From Polytrichum commune (lineage: Eukaryota > Streptophyta > Polytrichopsida > Polytrichales > Polytrichaceae): a stretch of 64,000 nucleotides of DNA. The stretch covers positions 56,601,169 through 56,665,168 of the forward strand of contig OX485806.1 in the NCBI GenBank assembly GCA_950295325.1. The letters run 5' to 3'. The notes below the pieces were generated by a model. It was not told the DNA's origin. It made no database searches and worked only from the letters and a program-made list of their open reading frames with translations. A program made the translations under genes and the position numbers. Of this stretch, positions 1-11,149 are shown piece after piece; the stretch's first letter is position 1; the number at the start of each line of letters is the position of its first letter.

Positions 1-3000
1 TCTGCTCCCCGTACTCGTATATGATTGCCATATGCATACATGGCCTTGTATGCCTTTGCTTCTCGTCTAGGAGGCAACAACAATGTTAGTACATCCTCAG
101 AGACATCATTCCCCCTCGCCAATGTCTTCGGACACTGCGTTTTGGAACCACGTTTGGGATAATCCGGGCGTCTTCCCTTGCTACGTCTTTGGACGACTTT
201 TCTGGCCTCTTCTCGTCGAGTCATTTCAGTGGCATACCGCCTGCAGTATACACATCACCTCAAGTCTGTTATTTTCCATAAACTGTAGAAATACTACATC
301 ATGTACAGTTTTGTTCGTCATGTTCTTCATAACTGTGACTATACATAGTAGTTTTCTTCATTTTTTTTATTGTTTCATCTGTCTCGTCCTCATAGCTAAT
401 CCTAAAATAAAAAAACAATGACTAGACGTAGTGCTCTATTTGCCGTATATTACTATGTAACAGTTATATTGCTTAGGTGCATACTCTCTGTAATCTTGAA
501 GTATTTCAGCGTTGTTAAGCACGAACTCATGAATCCACTCTTGCAGTTCCGGAGACAATACGGGCCGTCTCCCCTTCCCTTGTAACACTTCGTCATTTGT
601 ACCTGGCTCCTCTTTGTCGTCCCATACACGGCGTGATGTCATAGTACAATTTTGCATGTACTCGGTGCAGAATCCAAGCGCCTCCTCCATGATATACCCT
701 CTTGCCATCGACCCCTCCGGTTGTGCTCGTTGCCGTACGTAGCCCTTCAACGTTTTCAGATACCGTTCCACAGGGTACATCCAACGTGTGTGAACTGGAC
801 CACAAATGTCTAACTGCTGCACTAAGTGAATCGACAGATGTGACATGACATCAAAAAATGCCGGTGGGAAGACCTTCTCCAACATACACATAGTTACTGT
901 TGTTTCTTCCATCAGGTCTGCCATTGTTGATGGATCCACAGACTTTGCACATAAACGCACAAAGATCCTACTTGTACGAATTATTGTTGCGCGAACTTCC
1001 TTTGGTAGGAGTGTTTGCACACGTAAAGGAAGAATTTGTTGCATCATTATGTGGTAGTCATGTGACTTAAGCCCACGAAGGTCTCCGTCAACGGTTATCC
1101 TCTTCGACAACTGTCCCACGTAGTTGCTGGTGGTCTTCAGGTTGCGGATAGTTTTGATAAATTTTGTCTTCTCCACCTTTGACAGCACATAGGGAGCAAC
1201 TGGTAGTATGATGGTGTCATTTCCACCTGGTTTTGGGTGGAGCTCGGGACGTATCGACGCCTCCTTAAGGTTTAGCCTTACTTTCAATGTATCTTTCAAT
1301 CCCCATATTGTCTTCATGATGTTTTTGCACATGTTTTTTTCGCAATGCATTGGATCCAACACATGGCGGATCATAAGAGCTTGCATTCAGTGTTCAACCC
1401 ATGTTAGAGCAATTCTACACATCCCCTTACTACGGCATTCTGTATGTAGTCGTACATTTAGTCGTCAAATGTAGTCGTGGGTTTGGTGTTGATGACTCAA
1501 ACTAGTCATATTGTATTTACTGAGTCAGTGGATCCAAACATGTGACTACCAACACTAATTTCTTCACTACATATAGTCATGCGCTGAGTGTAGATAATCA
1601 TGTATTGATCACATATAGTGTTTTGTAGTCATATAGTACAAGAACAATGTAAAAAGGTCTAAGGTCTGGAAATGGCTATGGTTCACTAACCTGCCAATAC
1701 GGAAGACGAAACAGGGCTAACAACCTCTTCACTCCAGTTTGGTGCACTGGATCATTGACCCCCCCGTGTCTGTTCTCGTCTGAGGCATTTAGCCATTTCT
1801 CCCTCGCATTAGCATGACACACAATGTCTCGACCAGTAAGAGTGCAAGGTAGTGCTTTATTTTCGTCTTCGCCATCAAATGCTCTTCGGAGTCGTCGATA
1901 CGGGTGATTCCATTTTAGGTATCTCCGATGACCCAAATATACATTTTTGCCCAGTGCAGTTGAGCGACGAGTACTAACATTAGGGCCACATTCAGTGCAT
2001 CCTCTGTAACCCTTTGTCACTTGCCCAAAGACAAGACCATACGCAGGATAATCGTGAATGCACCACAGGACAAAATTCTTGTTTTCACAGTCAGCGGAGA
2101 CATCGACGGCATTCACACCATGCCACAGTTCCTGCAACTCTTCAATAAGTAGGGCCAAGTAGACATCTATATTTTCTGATGTGACGCTTTCTTTTCCAGG
2201 GATTAGAAGAACCAACATTAGAAAAAAAACGTTTCGTGATGAGCCAGGGAGGAAGGTTGTAGTTCAACAATATTACTGGCCACGTTGAGTGACTTAATGA
2301 TTGGTTTGAGTAATGGTTCACACCATCTAGGGCCATCCCTAATCGTATGTTCCTCTCCTCATAGGCAAATTCCGGGTATACAACATAATGTGTTTCCAAG
2401 CTTTTGAGTCTGGAACACTCTCCATATTACCGTCTAGTTCTTTCCATGATGTGTGCCACTTGGTTAACTCTGCAAGCCAGGCACATCGAAACATTCGCAA
2501 CAGTCGGGGTACAAGTGGAAAATGCCTTAGTATCTTCACTGCCCTTGTACTCTTGTCTGATGTGTATCACAACTCCCCACATTTTGGACAGGTCAAGGCA
2601 TCTGCTAACTCTCCTCGAAATAAACAACACCCGTTTCTACAAGCATGGATGGAGTTTTAGGAGAGCCCCAAATGCCGTAGGAATTTCTTCCCTTCCCAAT
2701 GGGATTTTGGCAGTTTATTACCCTTGGGGAGAAGTTCGGTGATCACGTTCAAGATTTCATCTGCACAAGTGTTTGAAACTCCAAATACCGTGAAGCAATT
2801 GAATAGGAAAAACACTGCAACCAAAAGCTTTGTCTGAGAGCCTTCGTATAGTGGAATATTTGATTCCTCAATGACTTTTGTAAGATCTATGTTATTGAGG
2901 TCGTCGTCTTCCAAAGCAATGTTTCTTTTGTCCTCATCAATTCCATCATTGGTAGCGGGAGGGATGTTGTCGTATCTACCAAAGCACTCTGTGACCATCC

Positions 3001-3220
3001 GTGTAAACTCAAATTCATCAGAGTCGGTTTGAATTTTCGGGATTTCCCCATGCGCTTCATTGCATTCGTGGAGGTCCTGGAAATTTTGCCCAGTTTCGTA
3101 CAGTATTCCAGACTCCACACAATAGAATAACAACCCCCCAATTATTTTCTGGTAGGTGACATTACTTGCATTGTTTAGGAGAATGTAACAATATTCAATG
3201 AATCTAAATACTAATGTCAT
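1..3220 (-). pseudogene. CACTA TNP2 transposase core (Transposase_21 and DUF4218 regions), decayed
   Basis: This encodes the DDE-type TNP2 transposase that cuts the CACTA ends. Read on the minus strand, 3220-2657 gives the N-terminal TNP2 segment ending in LPKSHWEGKKFLRHLGLS. Then come a CLFRG...LTCPKCGEL zinc-ribbon-like segment near 2640-2560, WHTSW...DSKAWKHI, and ERNIRLGMALDG...WPVILLNYNLPPWL at 2350-2220. LIPGKES...NIDVYLALLIEELQELW with FVLWCIHDYPAYGLV...TKGYRGCTEC follows at 2218-1676. Block 1386-436 holds MRHVLDPMHCEKN and a DUF4218-like region (HLSIHLVQQL...VHTRWMYPVERYLKTLKGYVR). A last basic exon (about 240 to 1, acceptor TGCAG at 241-246) leaves the window. Frames change repeatedly within the 2657-2142 stretch, so this copy is broken. 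Family membership is clear; exon joints are approximate. Confidence 0.85.
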
Positions 3221-3477
3221 CTATTTGGTAACACTGTCTGCAATTTAGTCGTCCACACCATAACAGTGACATCGATTTAGTCATCTGTGCAAAATGAGTG
3301 AGAACGATTTAGTCATCTCTATGAAAACAGTGACTACGATTTACTCATCTATGCAAAAATAATGACTACATGTACTGATTAGAGTGAACTAACACAATAA
3401 GCAATCATTGAGCACTGAAGTATTACAACAATTTTGAGTATTGTTACCGAGTTCCTTGCTGCAATAGAGACGTCCTA

Positions 3478-4395
3478 TCAATTTAGAGGGTAATATGTGA
3501 ATAGTTCTTCTCCCACATCAATGTCACGTGTTGCTATAGTCATGATATACCCCCAAGTTTTTGGATTCCATGGAGTAGGCAATGACACGTATTCCCAAAG
3601 TACATTCCCTAAATGCTCTCTTCCAATAGAACTGTTAATGAACCCTGCTACATTCCCATTCAAAACATCTCCATCCTGATAAACATTTTTCTTCACGTGT
3701 ATTGCATACTTTACAAATCGCACGGGGAGGTCACTTCATTGTCAAGTTGACACCACGTGCGGACAAAGTTTGCTACCCCTATATTACATGCCATATATAA
3801 TTTAAAAATTTACGATATTTTTTCTACATATACATAACCATTGATTGTATCTTTTGTATACTCATTTGAAGTTTTTAGTCATCTTTATTTTTTTTAGTAA
3901 TTTTTTTAGTTCAATTCTGTGTCATTCTAGGTAGAAATGGTATGTTTTATGAAAAAAACAAATCATCAAATTTAGTTACCACTTTTAACTATGTCATAGG
4001 TACTATATATATCTACTCATGAAAAAAAATTGATAAAATTTTGACCCATTTTGGTGGTGCAACTTACCAAAAGAAGATTTTTTTGGTCGCACGTGGTGTT
4101 CAACTTGACAATGGAGTGATCTACCCGTGACAAATTGTTAGTTTGCTTGACACATACTCTTAAATTCTGCCCCTGATAGTTGTTTCCCAACAAATGGCAA
4201 TAACTCATCACCAGTTTTGGTTGCTTCCATGGCATATAGGCCCCATCCCATGTGCGGATGTGTTGACACCCTAACCTCCCACTTTATATCCCAAAATGTG
4301 AAGGGTGTGAATTTTGGGATGGGGCCTATGCGCCACTGCCCATGGTAGCTATCTGTGTGAATAGTATCCATGAACACTTGCTGATTGGGAACCAA
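3478..4395 (-). pseudogene. SET-domain segment embedded in the CACTA transposase gene
   Basis: Two minus-strand pieces together look like a SET domain, the fold of protein lysine methyltransferases. The first (4395-4138) contains KWEVRVSTHPHMGWGLYA followed by TKTGDELLPFVGKQLS, the usual G-x-G-L-x-A...G-E/D-x-hhx-Y/F-x-G start. The second (3723-3478) contains DGDVLNGNVAGFINSS, corresponding to GN-x-x-R-F-I-N-H-S, and IATRDIDVGEELFTYY, corresponding to the I-x-x-G-E-E-L-T-Y-D-Y end. The histidine of NHS is replaced by serine. The two pieces are separated by about 400 bp of low-complexity sequence that may be an intron. The segment sits between the transposase-associated domain (4782-4570) and the TNP2 core (3220 onward), all on the same strand. 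A degraded copy occurs at the same relative place in the second CACTA. The SET call is by motif reading only; activity is unknown. Confidence 0.65.
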
Positions 4396-4569
4396 ACTAC
4401 TCTCTCCGCTCCTTTGAAGCGGTAGAGTAACTGAAATTACTGACTTTAATGCAGTAGTTGCTACGGCCAGTAGAATAGGTCTCTATGTTTCCTACGTGTT
4501 TCATTGCCACAAAGTAAGGCAACCGCATTAGTTCCCCATATTATTCACATCCAACATATCATACAAAAA

Positions 4570-4782
4570 TTATAGATAGCATACCAGGATTGATCTCTTG
4601 AATTCAGGATCTTGCTTGTACTTCTGTAGATGTTTGCGGATGGTTTTCCTTGACAATATTCTTACACCCATGCATTTCTTACATGGGCAAGGGTAACTTG
4701 TTAGACCTTGTCGGTCTGCTTCTTTCTCTTCCATGTCCCACAGTAGCAATTGCAAAAGATCCTCCCGTGATGTCGGATCCAT
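4570..4782 (-). pseudogene. Transposase-associated N-terminal domain of the CACTA TNP2 gene
   Basis: The 70-codon frame starts MDPTSREDLLQLLLWDMEE and contains YPCPCKKCMGVRILSRKTIRKHL. This matches the transposase-associated domain found at the N-terminus of many plant TNP2 proteins: a short C-x-C-x-x-C cluster followed by a basic helix that probably binds DNA. It is the first exon of the minus-strand gene, and the ATG at 4782 is a plausible start. A diverged copy of the same segment occurs at about 36165-36355. The exon boundary at the C-terminal side is uncertain. Confidence 0.7.
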
Positions 4783-4934
4783 CGGCTAAAATGTGGTCCA
4801 CCTAGACAACATAACCACAATTTTATTAAGAAGCTGCTACATTACATTCAATTTTCTTGATAAGCTGCTATAGTACATTCAATTTTATTGAGGAGCTGCT
4901 ACAGTATAATCAATTCATTGAAATGTTGTAGAAT

Positions 4935-5050
4935 TAGCCATTCAAGTTACGACTACCTTTAGACATGTATCCCAAATCTGACTACCTTTAGTCATGCAGT
5001 CCCAAATCTGACTACCTTTAGTCATGTAGTCACACAAGTCACAAGTCTGA
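4935..5050. repeat. Cluster of TGACTA-N4-TAGTCA palindromes
   Basis: Three near-copies of CTGACTACCTTTAGTCATG follow each other at 31-33 bp spacing upstream of the TNP2 gene start, one of them mutated to TAGACA. The core TGACTA-N4-TAGTCA is an interrupted palindrome. The same core recurs in many other non-coding stretches of both CACTA copies. CACTA elements are known to carry subterminal repeats bound by their own accessory protein, which makes that role plausible here. Confidence 0.6.
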
Positions 5051-5465
5051 CAAAAAATAGACATGGATATACAGTCGGGTACAACATGCTTACAAATTTT
5101 TTGGCCCAGAAATTTCAGCCTAGTATGTAGGAACTTTGAGGAGCTCTAGAAGGTGCAAAAATGAAACCAAAAGTTGCGTTGGAATCACAGAAGAGAGAGC
5201 TTTATAACTTTGATAAATGTGTACATGTACATATGGAAAAGAAAAAAACTGGTTAGAAGCAAATTTTCAAATTAAGCACGGATGCACCACCTAGATTCCT
5301 TGGCTTTATCTTTCAGTTTTGTAGATTTACAACTGATATTACGAAATTATTTCCAACAAAATGCTTCTTAAAAATATTTCATCACCTCCAAATCATGTTC
5401 TGAACACAGTGATCCCTGCGGACACTAAAGATAGTTGCCACCCCTAGTCAAAATTATTCAGATAA

Positions 5466-5711
5466 AAGTCCTCCAGCTTCGCCTTGCTAAGGCATAGTTC
5501 ACCACCTTTCGGGTCCCAGGGGGTGTGCTTTCCTGAAACCTTCCACAGAAGGTCTCGATCGGTTGGTCGGTCAACGGGGGGGGGGGGGGGTTATACCTGC
5601 CAACTAGCTCGTGGTTTCGTCGCCTCCATCGCATATGGGACATTGGGGACAACTCGTGGATCCGTCCCCAAGCTCATTCGTCCTTCCCTCCTTCCCTGGT
5701 TCATGCAGAAC
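5466..5711 (-). rRNA. 26S rRNA-like fragment, antisense, degraded
   Basis: Read on the minus strand, 5466-5580 gives a diverged match to the plant 26S rRNA region around GACCCGAAAGATGGTGAACTATGCC, preceded by ...CCGACC...TTCTG.GAAGG.... Sequence further upstream on that strand (to about 5711) contains a GTTGGCAGGTATAA tract and a run of G/C, also shared with the fragment at 6490-6795. The two fragments are inverted copies of each other flanking an 18S piece. This is not a functional rRNA gene. Confidence 0.65.
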
Positions 5712-5719
5712 TCAAAGTA

Positions 5720-5798
<79 letters not shown>

Positions 5799-6131
5799 GC
5801 GGCTTAATTTGACTCAACACGGGGAAACATAGTAAGGATTGACAAATTGAAAGCTCTTTCTTGATTCTATGGGTGGTGGTGCATGGCCGTTCTTAGTTGG
5901 TGGAGTGATTTTTCTGGTTAATTCCGTTAACGAACGAGACCTTAGCCTGCTAACTAGTTACGCGAAGAATCCTCTTCGTGGCCAACTTCTTAGAGGGACT
6001 ATCAGCATCTAGCCGATGGAAGTTTGAGGCAATAACAGGTCTGTGATGCCCTTAGATGTTCTGGGCCGCACGCGCGCTACACTAATGAATGCAACGAGTT
6101 TATAACCTGGGCCGAGAGGCCCAGGTAATAT

Positions 6132-6169
<38 letters not shown>

Positions 6170-6182
6170 ATCGAGGAATTCC
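5712..6182 (+). rRNA. 18S rRNA fragment (3' half) with internal deletions
   Basis: Starting near GTTCCGGGGGGAGTATGG, the sequence follows plant 18S rRNA closely. Landmarks are the GGAATTGACGGAAGGGCACC universal segment, CGGCTTAATTTGACTC, the TTCCGTTAACGAACGAGACC stem, and ATCGTGATGGGGATAGATCA. At least two short stretches are missing: after GGGGAAA near 5826, and after CATTGCAAT near 6170. The fragment lies between the two divergent CACTA genes and has no 5.8S or spacer next to it. It is a captured or pasted rDNA piece rather than part of an rDNA array. Confidence 0.88.
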
Positions 6183-6189
6183 ACACTCT

Positions 6190-6490
6190 GTACGGCATAT
6201 GGATATAAGTCACATACTTAGTAATCAACAAGTATTCAAGCAATCTCACAAAGAGAATGCAAATTGACAATCTGATACAAATTACCTGACCACTTCCTCT
6301 TGGTTGGTGCAATCCAACCAAAGAAAATGCATAAATTATATAGTGATTTCCAAACTTACCGTGACAATGTAAGTGAAGTGTTGGCACTTGCATAGAAGTC
6401 ACATACATCAACAAGCATCATTCAAGCAAGCTCACAAAGAGAATACATATTGATAATCTGATAATACTACACCACTTCCTCTTGGTTTAC
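6190..6490. repeat. Diverged direct repeat of about 110 bp
   Basis: The stretch from about 6196 to 6306 reappears at about 6392-6485. Both contain AAGTCACATAC, CAACAAG, ATTCAAGCAA, CTCACAAAGAGAAT, TTGA(C/T)AATCTGATA and CCACTTCCTCTTGGTT. The repeat lies between the 18S fragment and the forward 26S fragment. I see no coding potential; it may mark a duplication made when the rRNA chimera formed. Confidence 0.6.
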
Positions 6491-6795
6491 AGCAATAGGT
6501 CCTTGATGCACGAACCAGGGAAGGAGGGAAGTACGAATGAGCTTGGGGACATCCACGGGATGTCCCCAATGTCCCATAGGCGATGGAGGCGATGGAACCA
6601 CGAGTTAGTTGGCAGGTATAATCCCCCCCCCCCCGTTGACTGACCGACCGACCGAGACCTTCTGTGGAAGGTTTCAGGATAAGCACACCTGCTGGGACCT
6701 GAAAGGTGGTGAACTATGCCTCAGCAGGGCGAAGCCAGAGGAAACTCTGGTGGATGCTCGTAGCGATACTGACGTGCAAATCGTTTGAACAACAA
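6490..6795 (+). rRNA. 26S rRNA-like fragment, sense, degraded
   Basis: The segment 6694-6786 matches plant 26S rRNA almost continuously: GGTGGTGAACTATGCCT, GGGCGAAGCCAGAGGAAACT, GATACTGACGTGCAAATCGT. The preceding part, including a C-run at 6620-6633 and GACCGACCGACCGAGACCTT, matches the region just upstream in 26S with many changes. Together with the antisense copy at 5466-5711 it forms an inverted repeat of about 230 bp around the 18S piece. It ends shortly before the start of the CACTA accessory gene. Confidence 0.8.
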
Positions 6796-6953
6796 TTGGA
6801 CATGGGACATTAATTATGAAACCCTAATTCGTTGTTGCTATTGCGATTTTGTAGGTCTTACCTTATAGCAGCAGGGAGGCGGAGAAATGGCAACGTCCAC
6901 AGCCGAACTCCTACTCGCACGTCGTCTTCGTGCCAAGGGGTTGTGCTGTCGCC

Positions 6954-9900
6954 ATGGCCAAGTCAAAGCAGTCCACGGAGAGCAAGAGGTCAAGCTCGAA
7001 GACTACTAAGTCGGCGAGGTCCTCTTTGCAGGAGACGTCCGACGCGGAGCAGTCGAGCGGGGAGTGGGCGAGCAGCAACAACGGCTCCAACAGCGAGGAC
7101 TCCGAGGCGGAGGCGCAGGCGGTGAAGTCCAAGGCAGCTGCGGCTAAGCCGGGATCGGCAAACGCGTACGAGGCGCAGAGACGGGCGAACATCGAGCTCA
7201 ATCTCGCTCGATTTCGGGAGTTGGGCATCAACAACCTGGCTGTAGGGGTGGTGGGCGCAAACCTCTCCAAGCCTCCAAAAACACTTGAGAGAGGGAGAAA
7301 ATGGCGCAGCTCCACCTCTTCCGAGTGCGTACGTGGGCCTATGTGCCTGTGGTACTAAACCCTAATTTTGTTTATCAACTCTTCCTCTAGCTCCAACGTG
7401 TTTTGTTAATGGAGCCAATGCATAATCCCTATAAGCCCTTTGTAGAAGAAATAATGATATTGGTGGCGAACTTTCCAGACGAACGTGTGGAAGAAGTATT
7501 CCAGGGAGTTGCTAGATTGCCACAGATATCGAGTCATGTCTTGAATCGCATGGCAAATGTAATGTCTGACATATTTGCGGACTCCAGGGAGGCTCCCATT
7601 CCACATAACCGGAGGTCCACTTGGCAATCTGTGCGGTGTACACAGCCTTCTAGCCAACCTTCAAGCACGAGGAGATCTGCGAGGATAAGTAGGTCAAACT
7701 CAAAATCAAATAAGGGTGTTGATGATTCGGAGCCTTCTGAAGACGACGAGGACACAGAGTCAGAGGAGAGGGCGTCAGAGGAGGAGGAGGAGCCAGCCTC
7801 GCTTGTGCATCTGCACCCTAACCCAAAGGTAACGCACTATGAGGAAAATTCTTGACATACAATGTTTTTGTAGTCATTCTAGTTGTAGCTTCAAAAAGTA
7901 TGACTATGACTCTGACTACCTTTAGTCACATCTGCCCTCAACTATGACTAGCTGTAGTCACGTAGTCCAAAAATCTGACTACATTTAGTCACGTAGTTGT
8001 AATTGCAATGATCCATTCCAATTAGGTCACGTCTGAGCTAATTGGTAATCAAAGTAGATGGTGCATCTCGAATTCGTTTGGTTTAGGGAGTGAAATGAAC
8101 TTCAACTCGGTTCATTTATGAACTGAAAGGATTGAGGGTTATGCTCCTAATTTACCCTAAAATCCCCTACTCTCTGTTGTTGCTATGCTCCTATGTGGAA
8201 AGCAGAAATCCGAACCGAAGAAGTCGGCACTTCACAAACAAATTTTTGAGGCAGAGCGCACTATAGTGACCACGGTTACTCCGTTGGAGGAGGATGCGCC
8301 AGAACAACTGCTGATCTCGCTGCGAAGAGGAAAGGTAAGCACTTTGTCGGTTCATCATAATGCACGTAAAGCAGATTTATGCTTGTTTCCATAATTGTAG
8401 CAACAAATCCCTACCATTTGTTATTTGTTGTGAAGTCCTTCATTACTCCTGCATGATTTCTGTTTTTCATGTCATGTGCAGGAGCTGAAGACGTCAGAAC
8501 CAGTACAGTGGGCAGTAAAAAAACGTCCTTCTCAATCCACCCCCGAGTTCAGGGTTCCGAAGCGCGTGACCCAAGGTTTGCCACGCCCCACGAGTGCACT
8601 TGCCGTGAAGATGTCGCAGGCATCATGGCCCGGCAATTCAATGGATCATGATTTCTATGAAGAAGAACCTCCACTGGACGATGTGACAATTCCATCTTCA
8701 AATATCGATGATCTCGCTCCTGATTCAGAAGGTGATGAGGACGAGGATGCAGCCATGTCACTGGACCTGGAGATCAAGAAATTGGAGTTGCAGAAGTTGG
8801 AGTTGTTAAGTTCACAACGTCGATGACAAGGTGGATAACACGCGCATGCACAATACTCTGGAGGCAGTGTGCAGCATGGGCATGGACATGGAAGAGATAG
8901 GCTGGAGCGAGACACGGTGATGTGGAAGGAGGACTCAAAGCTACGCAGTCGCAGACGAAAGGTAGAGCTGTAGCAGCAAATGGAAGTTCGGAAAAGAGAG
9001 CACCGTGGCAAGAAGAGGTACACACTGGAGGTTGACATGAAGGGCCATCCCTGCGGTCAAAACAAGCCATTGTGGATGACGTGCATGCGGGGCCATGCCC
9101 AAGATGTGGACTTCAATGTCGACAACTACCACAGGCACAACACAACGATGTTGCTTTCCATCAAGCAACGTGTCGACAACACCTTTGATTACGAGGGGGG
9201 ACTTGGGCGAGTCACCGAGGAAGCCTTCCACTCGTTGTTGAAGAAGCAGTTGAAGACTAAGAGATATCAGCTGAAGAAGGCATTACTAGCTCGGAGGACG
9301 AAGCCTAAGCACATTTGTCAAGAGCATGGGGTGAACCTCTCAAAGCTGATTGTGGAAGAGAGGAAAATAAAGGAGGCGGAGAAGCTAAAAGAGAACCGGG
9401 CACAGTTGAAGAGGCCATCGATATCGACTCGGGACTCAGATGAGATTGCAGCAAATCTCGTAAGTTTTGGACCACCAGCCATTGTTTGAGGCAGTCAATG
9501 TTACATTAATCTTTCATGATAGGATTCAATGATCCACTTTGCAAGGGAAGACTATGTTGGTGCAGGCCATTGAATTGGAGAGGACTCTAACACGACAAGA
9601 ACTTGACTTGTCCATGCGAAAGGAAAGGGAGGCCGTAACTAGGAAGGCAGGTGGCAACCATGTCTCATCCATGTCTCCAGGAGGAAGTAGATTTGATCGC
9701 AGCTCGCCGTCCAGCATGCATTCGAAAATGGTGTCGGATAGAGACATACACAGACGCATGGATGGGTTAGAGGAGAGCATGAAGTTGATATTAACTGCCT
9801 TGAAGATTCCGCAGGTAGACATCGTACCTCCTCCAAATGTACAGCTGGAAGCCGTAGCTGCAAGCAGCTCAGCAGAGAACCTCGACAAAAGATAACATTG

Positions 9901-9980
9901 TCACTGAACCTGGAAGTGACAGCGGAGGGGAGAAAATGAAGAAAGGTTTGAAAGTGCACGATATTGTCTACAGGGGAAAG
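6954..9980 (+). pseudogene. CACTA accessory gene (Ptta/En/Spm-like), 5' exons
   Basis: Exon 1 starts at ATG 6954 (MAKSKQSTESKRSSSK...) and contains YEAQRRANIELNLARFRELGI, a helix common in plant proteins of this kind. Later exons are roughly 7403-7828 (acidic, ending at donor GTAACG), 8204-8333, and 8482 onward. The last includes DDVTIPSSNIDDLAPDSEGDEDEDA and a leucine/lysine helix. Segment 8980-9460 (KPLWMTCMRGHAQDVDFNVDNYHRH...KTKRYQLKKALL) resembles the core of plant Ptta/En/Spm proteins. The last 5' exon ends ...GLKVHDIVYRGK with donor GTATGT at 9981. A frameshift near 8824 breaks the frame: the reading continues as DDKVDNTRMHNTLEAVCSMG in another frame. The 3' exons lie beyond the nested MULE. 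The product is thought to bind element DNA. Confidence 0.65.
7860..8010. repeat. TGACTA-N4-TAGTCA palindromes in an accessory-gene intron
   Basis: Three tandem-like copies (GACTACCTTTAGTCAC, GACTAGCTGTAGTCAC, GACTACATTTAGTCAC) lie within 100 bp in the intron after the second exon. They are the same interrupted palindrome as in the promoter-side cluster and the right end of this CACTA. Confidence 0.6.
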
Positions 9981-10135
9981 GTATGTTGCATCGATTTGAG
10001 ACGCATAATCATTATCTTGTTTAAGTTGTGGTATTTTTGTGCTCGTTGCCTATGAACCTTAAAGTTCCGAATTGCTTATGACAAGTGCTAGTGAAGTTTA
10101 TGGAGTCTATTACTAAAGTTAGTCACATTCTTGAT

Positions 10136-10145
10136 TATTTTTTAC
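10136..10145. other. Left target-site duplication of the MULE
   Basis: TATTTTTTAC here matches TATTTATTAC at 24090-24099 at nine of ten positions. MULE insertions typically make a duplication of about 9 bp, so this pair marks the outer borders of the nested element. Confidence 0.85.
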
Positions 10146-10179
10146 GGGCGAAGCTATTTTGCGAGCGGTGAGCAGTAAG
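10146..10179 (+). repeat. MULE left terminal inverted repeat
   Basis: This 34-bp end matches the reverse complement of 24056-24089 with six mismatches. The shared core is AAGCTATTT and GTGAGCAGT. It probably binds the element's transposase. Confidence 0.85.
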
Positions 10180-10514
10180 TTTTGGATTTTTGAGATAAAA
10201 AAATAGATTAGAGTTCATTGAAGATTAAAAAAATCCTATTTTTGCAAATTAATTTCTAATTATAGTCAAATTTAGGACCTATTACCGTGGGAAATTTGTC
10301 CACGGTGATCGTTGCAAAGTTGTTTTTGGGATGTACTTCGAGAGTGGGAAATGATGAAATCTGGTGGTAGCTTGTTAGGGTATGTAAAATGTAATGAGTT
10401 GTAATCAATATTGACAAACATTGTGGTGTATTTCTATGCAACAAAAATCAACTACATTGGCATTTTTTGAGATGGATGAGATTGAAGATTAAGTCAAGAA
10501 AAGTAGAGAAGGTT

Positions 10515-10880
10515 GTGAGCCACTCAAACCGCTAACGGGTTGAATTAAGGCCCACAATCTACAAAAAAGAAGAAGTTAGTGGTTAGAATTAGTCAATATA
10601 TAGGTGACTGTTAGTTTTTGAAACATCCGCCTGTGGATGCGAGTTGTGTAAGAGACTGGTATTAGGTCTGGACCAACCCGGGTTCGAATCCGGTTGGTTA
10701 CATTGACTGGTGCTATCCCAAATTGAGCTAGTGATAAAGCAGGAATAATCTATAGGCGGATACAGAGAAGGTGTTACTACGCGGTTGTGCGTAGATCCTT
10801 CTCAAATAGTTTTTATCTTTTAGAAACATGTTATTATTTATCCACGTGAAGTAATCAAACCGCTCGCGGTTGGATTAACA
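10515..10880. repeat. tRNA-like/SINE-like block with Pol III B box and inverted flanks
   Basis: GGGTTCGAATCC near 10680 is a good Pol III B box, inside a strong hairpin formed by ACCAAC and GTTGGT arms. About 130 bp apart, CATCCGCCTGTGGAT (near 10624) and ATCTATAGGCGGATA (near 10748) are inverted copies. Outside them, CAAACCGCT(N)CGGTTG(A/G)ATTAA appears twice (about 10526 and 10857), each time with a TGTGGCC/GGCCCACA-like box. CTACGC-GGTTGT-GCGTAG near 10779 is a perfect 6-bp hairpin. I could not find a convincing A box or complete cloverleaf, so a SINE is only one reading. Confidence 0.35.
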
Positions 10881-10962
10881 TTTGTGGCCTAAGTAGAAAG
10901 GAAGTCAGTAAATAGAAATTAGATTTAGATCAATTAGTTAGTATGAAGAAATTTAGACAAGG

Positions 10963-11148
10963 GATGAAGGACAGCGAAAGACATCGTCGGACGGATGAAT
11001 GACAGCGGAGGACGACACCGAATAGGTGAATGACAACGTAGGACGACGTGGAATGGATGAAAGACAACGTAAGACGACGTCGAATGGATAAATGACAATG
11101 TGGGACGACGTTGAATGGATGAAAGACAACGTAGGACAACCCCGAAGG
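10963..11148. repeat. 31-bp minisatellite, six copies
   Basis: GATGAA/GATAAA anchors recur at 10963, 10994, 11025, 11056, 11087 and 11118, exactly 31 bp apart. The unit has the form GATGAA-N-GACAACGTAGGACGACGT-N5. Because 31 is not a multiple of three, the long open frames across it on the minus strand are not protein-coding. It lies in the MULE between the left end and the 3' end of the transposase gene. Confidence 0.9.
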
Positions 11149-11149
11149 A

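Noticed and set aside
83..421. Plus-strand open frame of 112 codons at the left edge
   Set aside because: The minus strand of 1-240 reads as the last basic exon of the CACTA transposase with a good acceptor, so the plus frame is a shadow.
5484..5807. Open frame of 107 codons
   Set aside because: It is translated 26S/18S rRNA-like sequence.
10660..10705. Functional tRNA gene
   Set aside because: Only a B box and one hairpin are present; the acceptor, D and anticodon arms cannot be formed convincingly.
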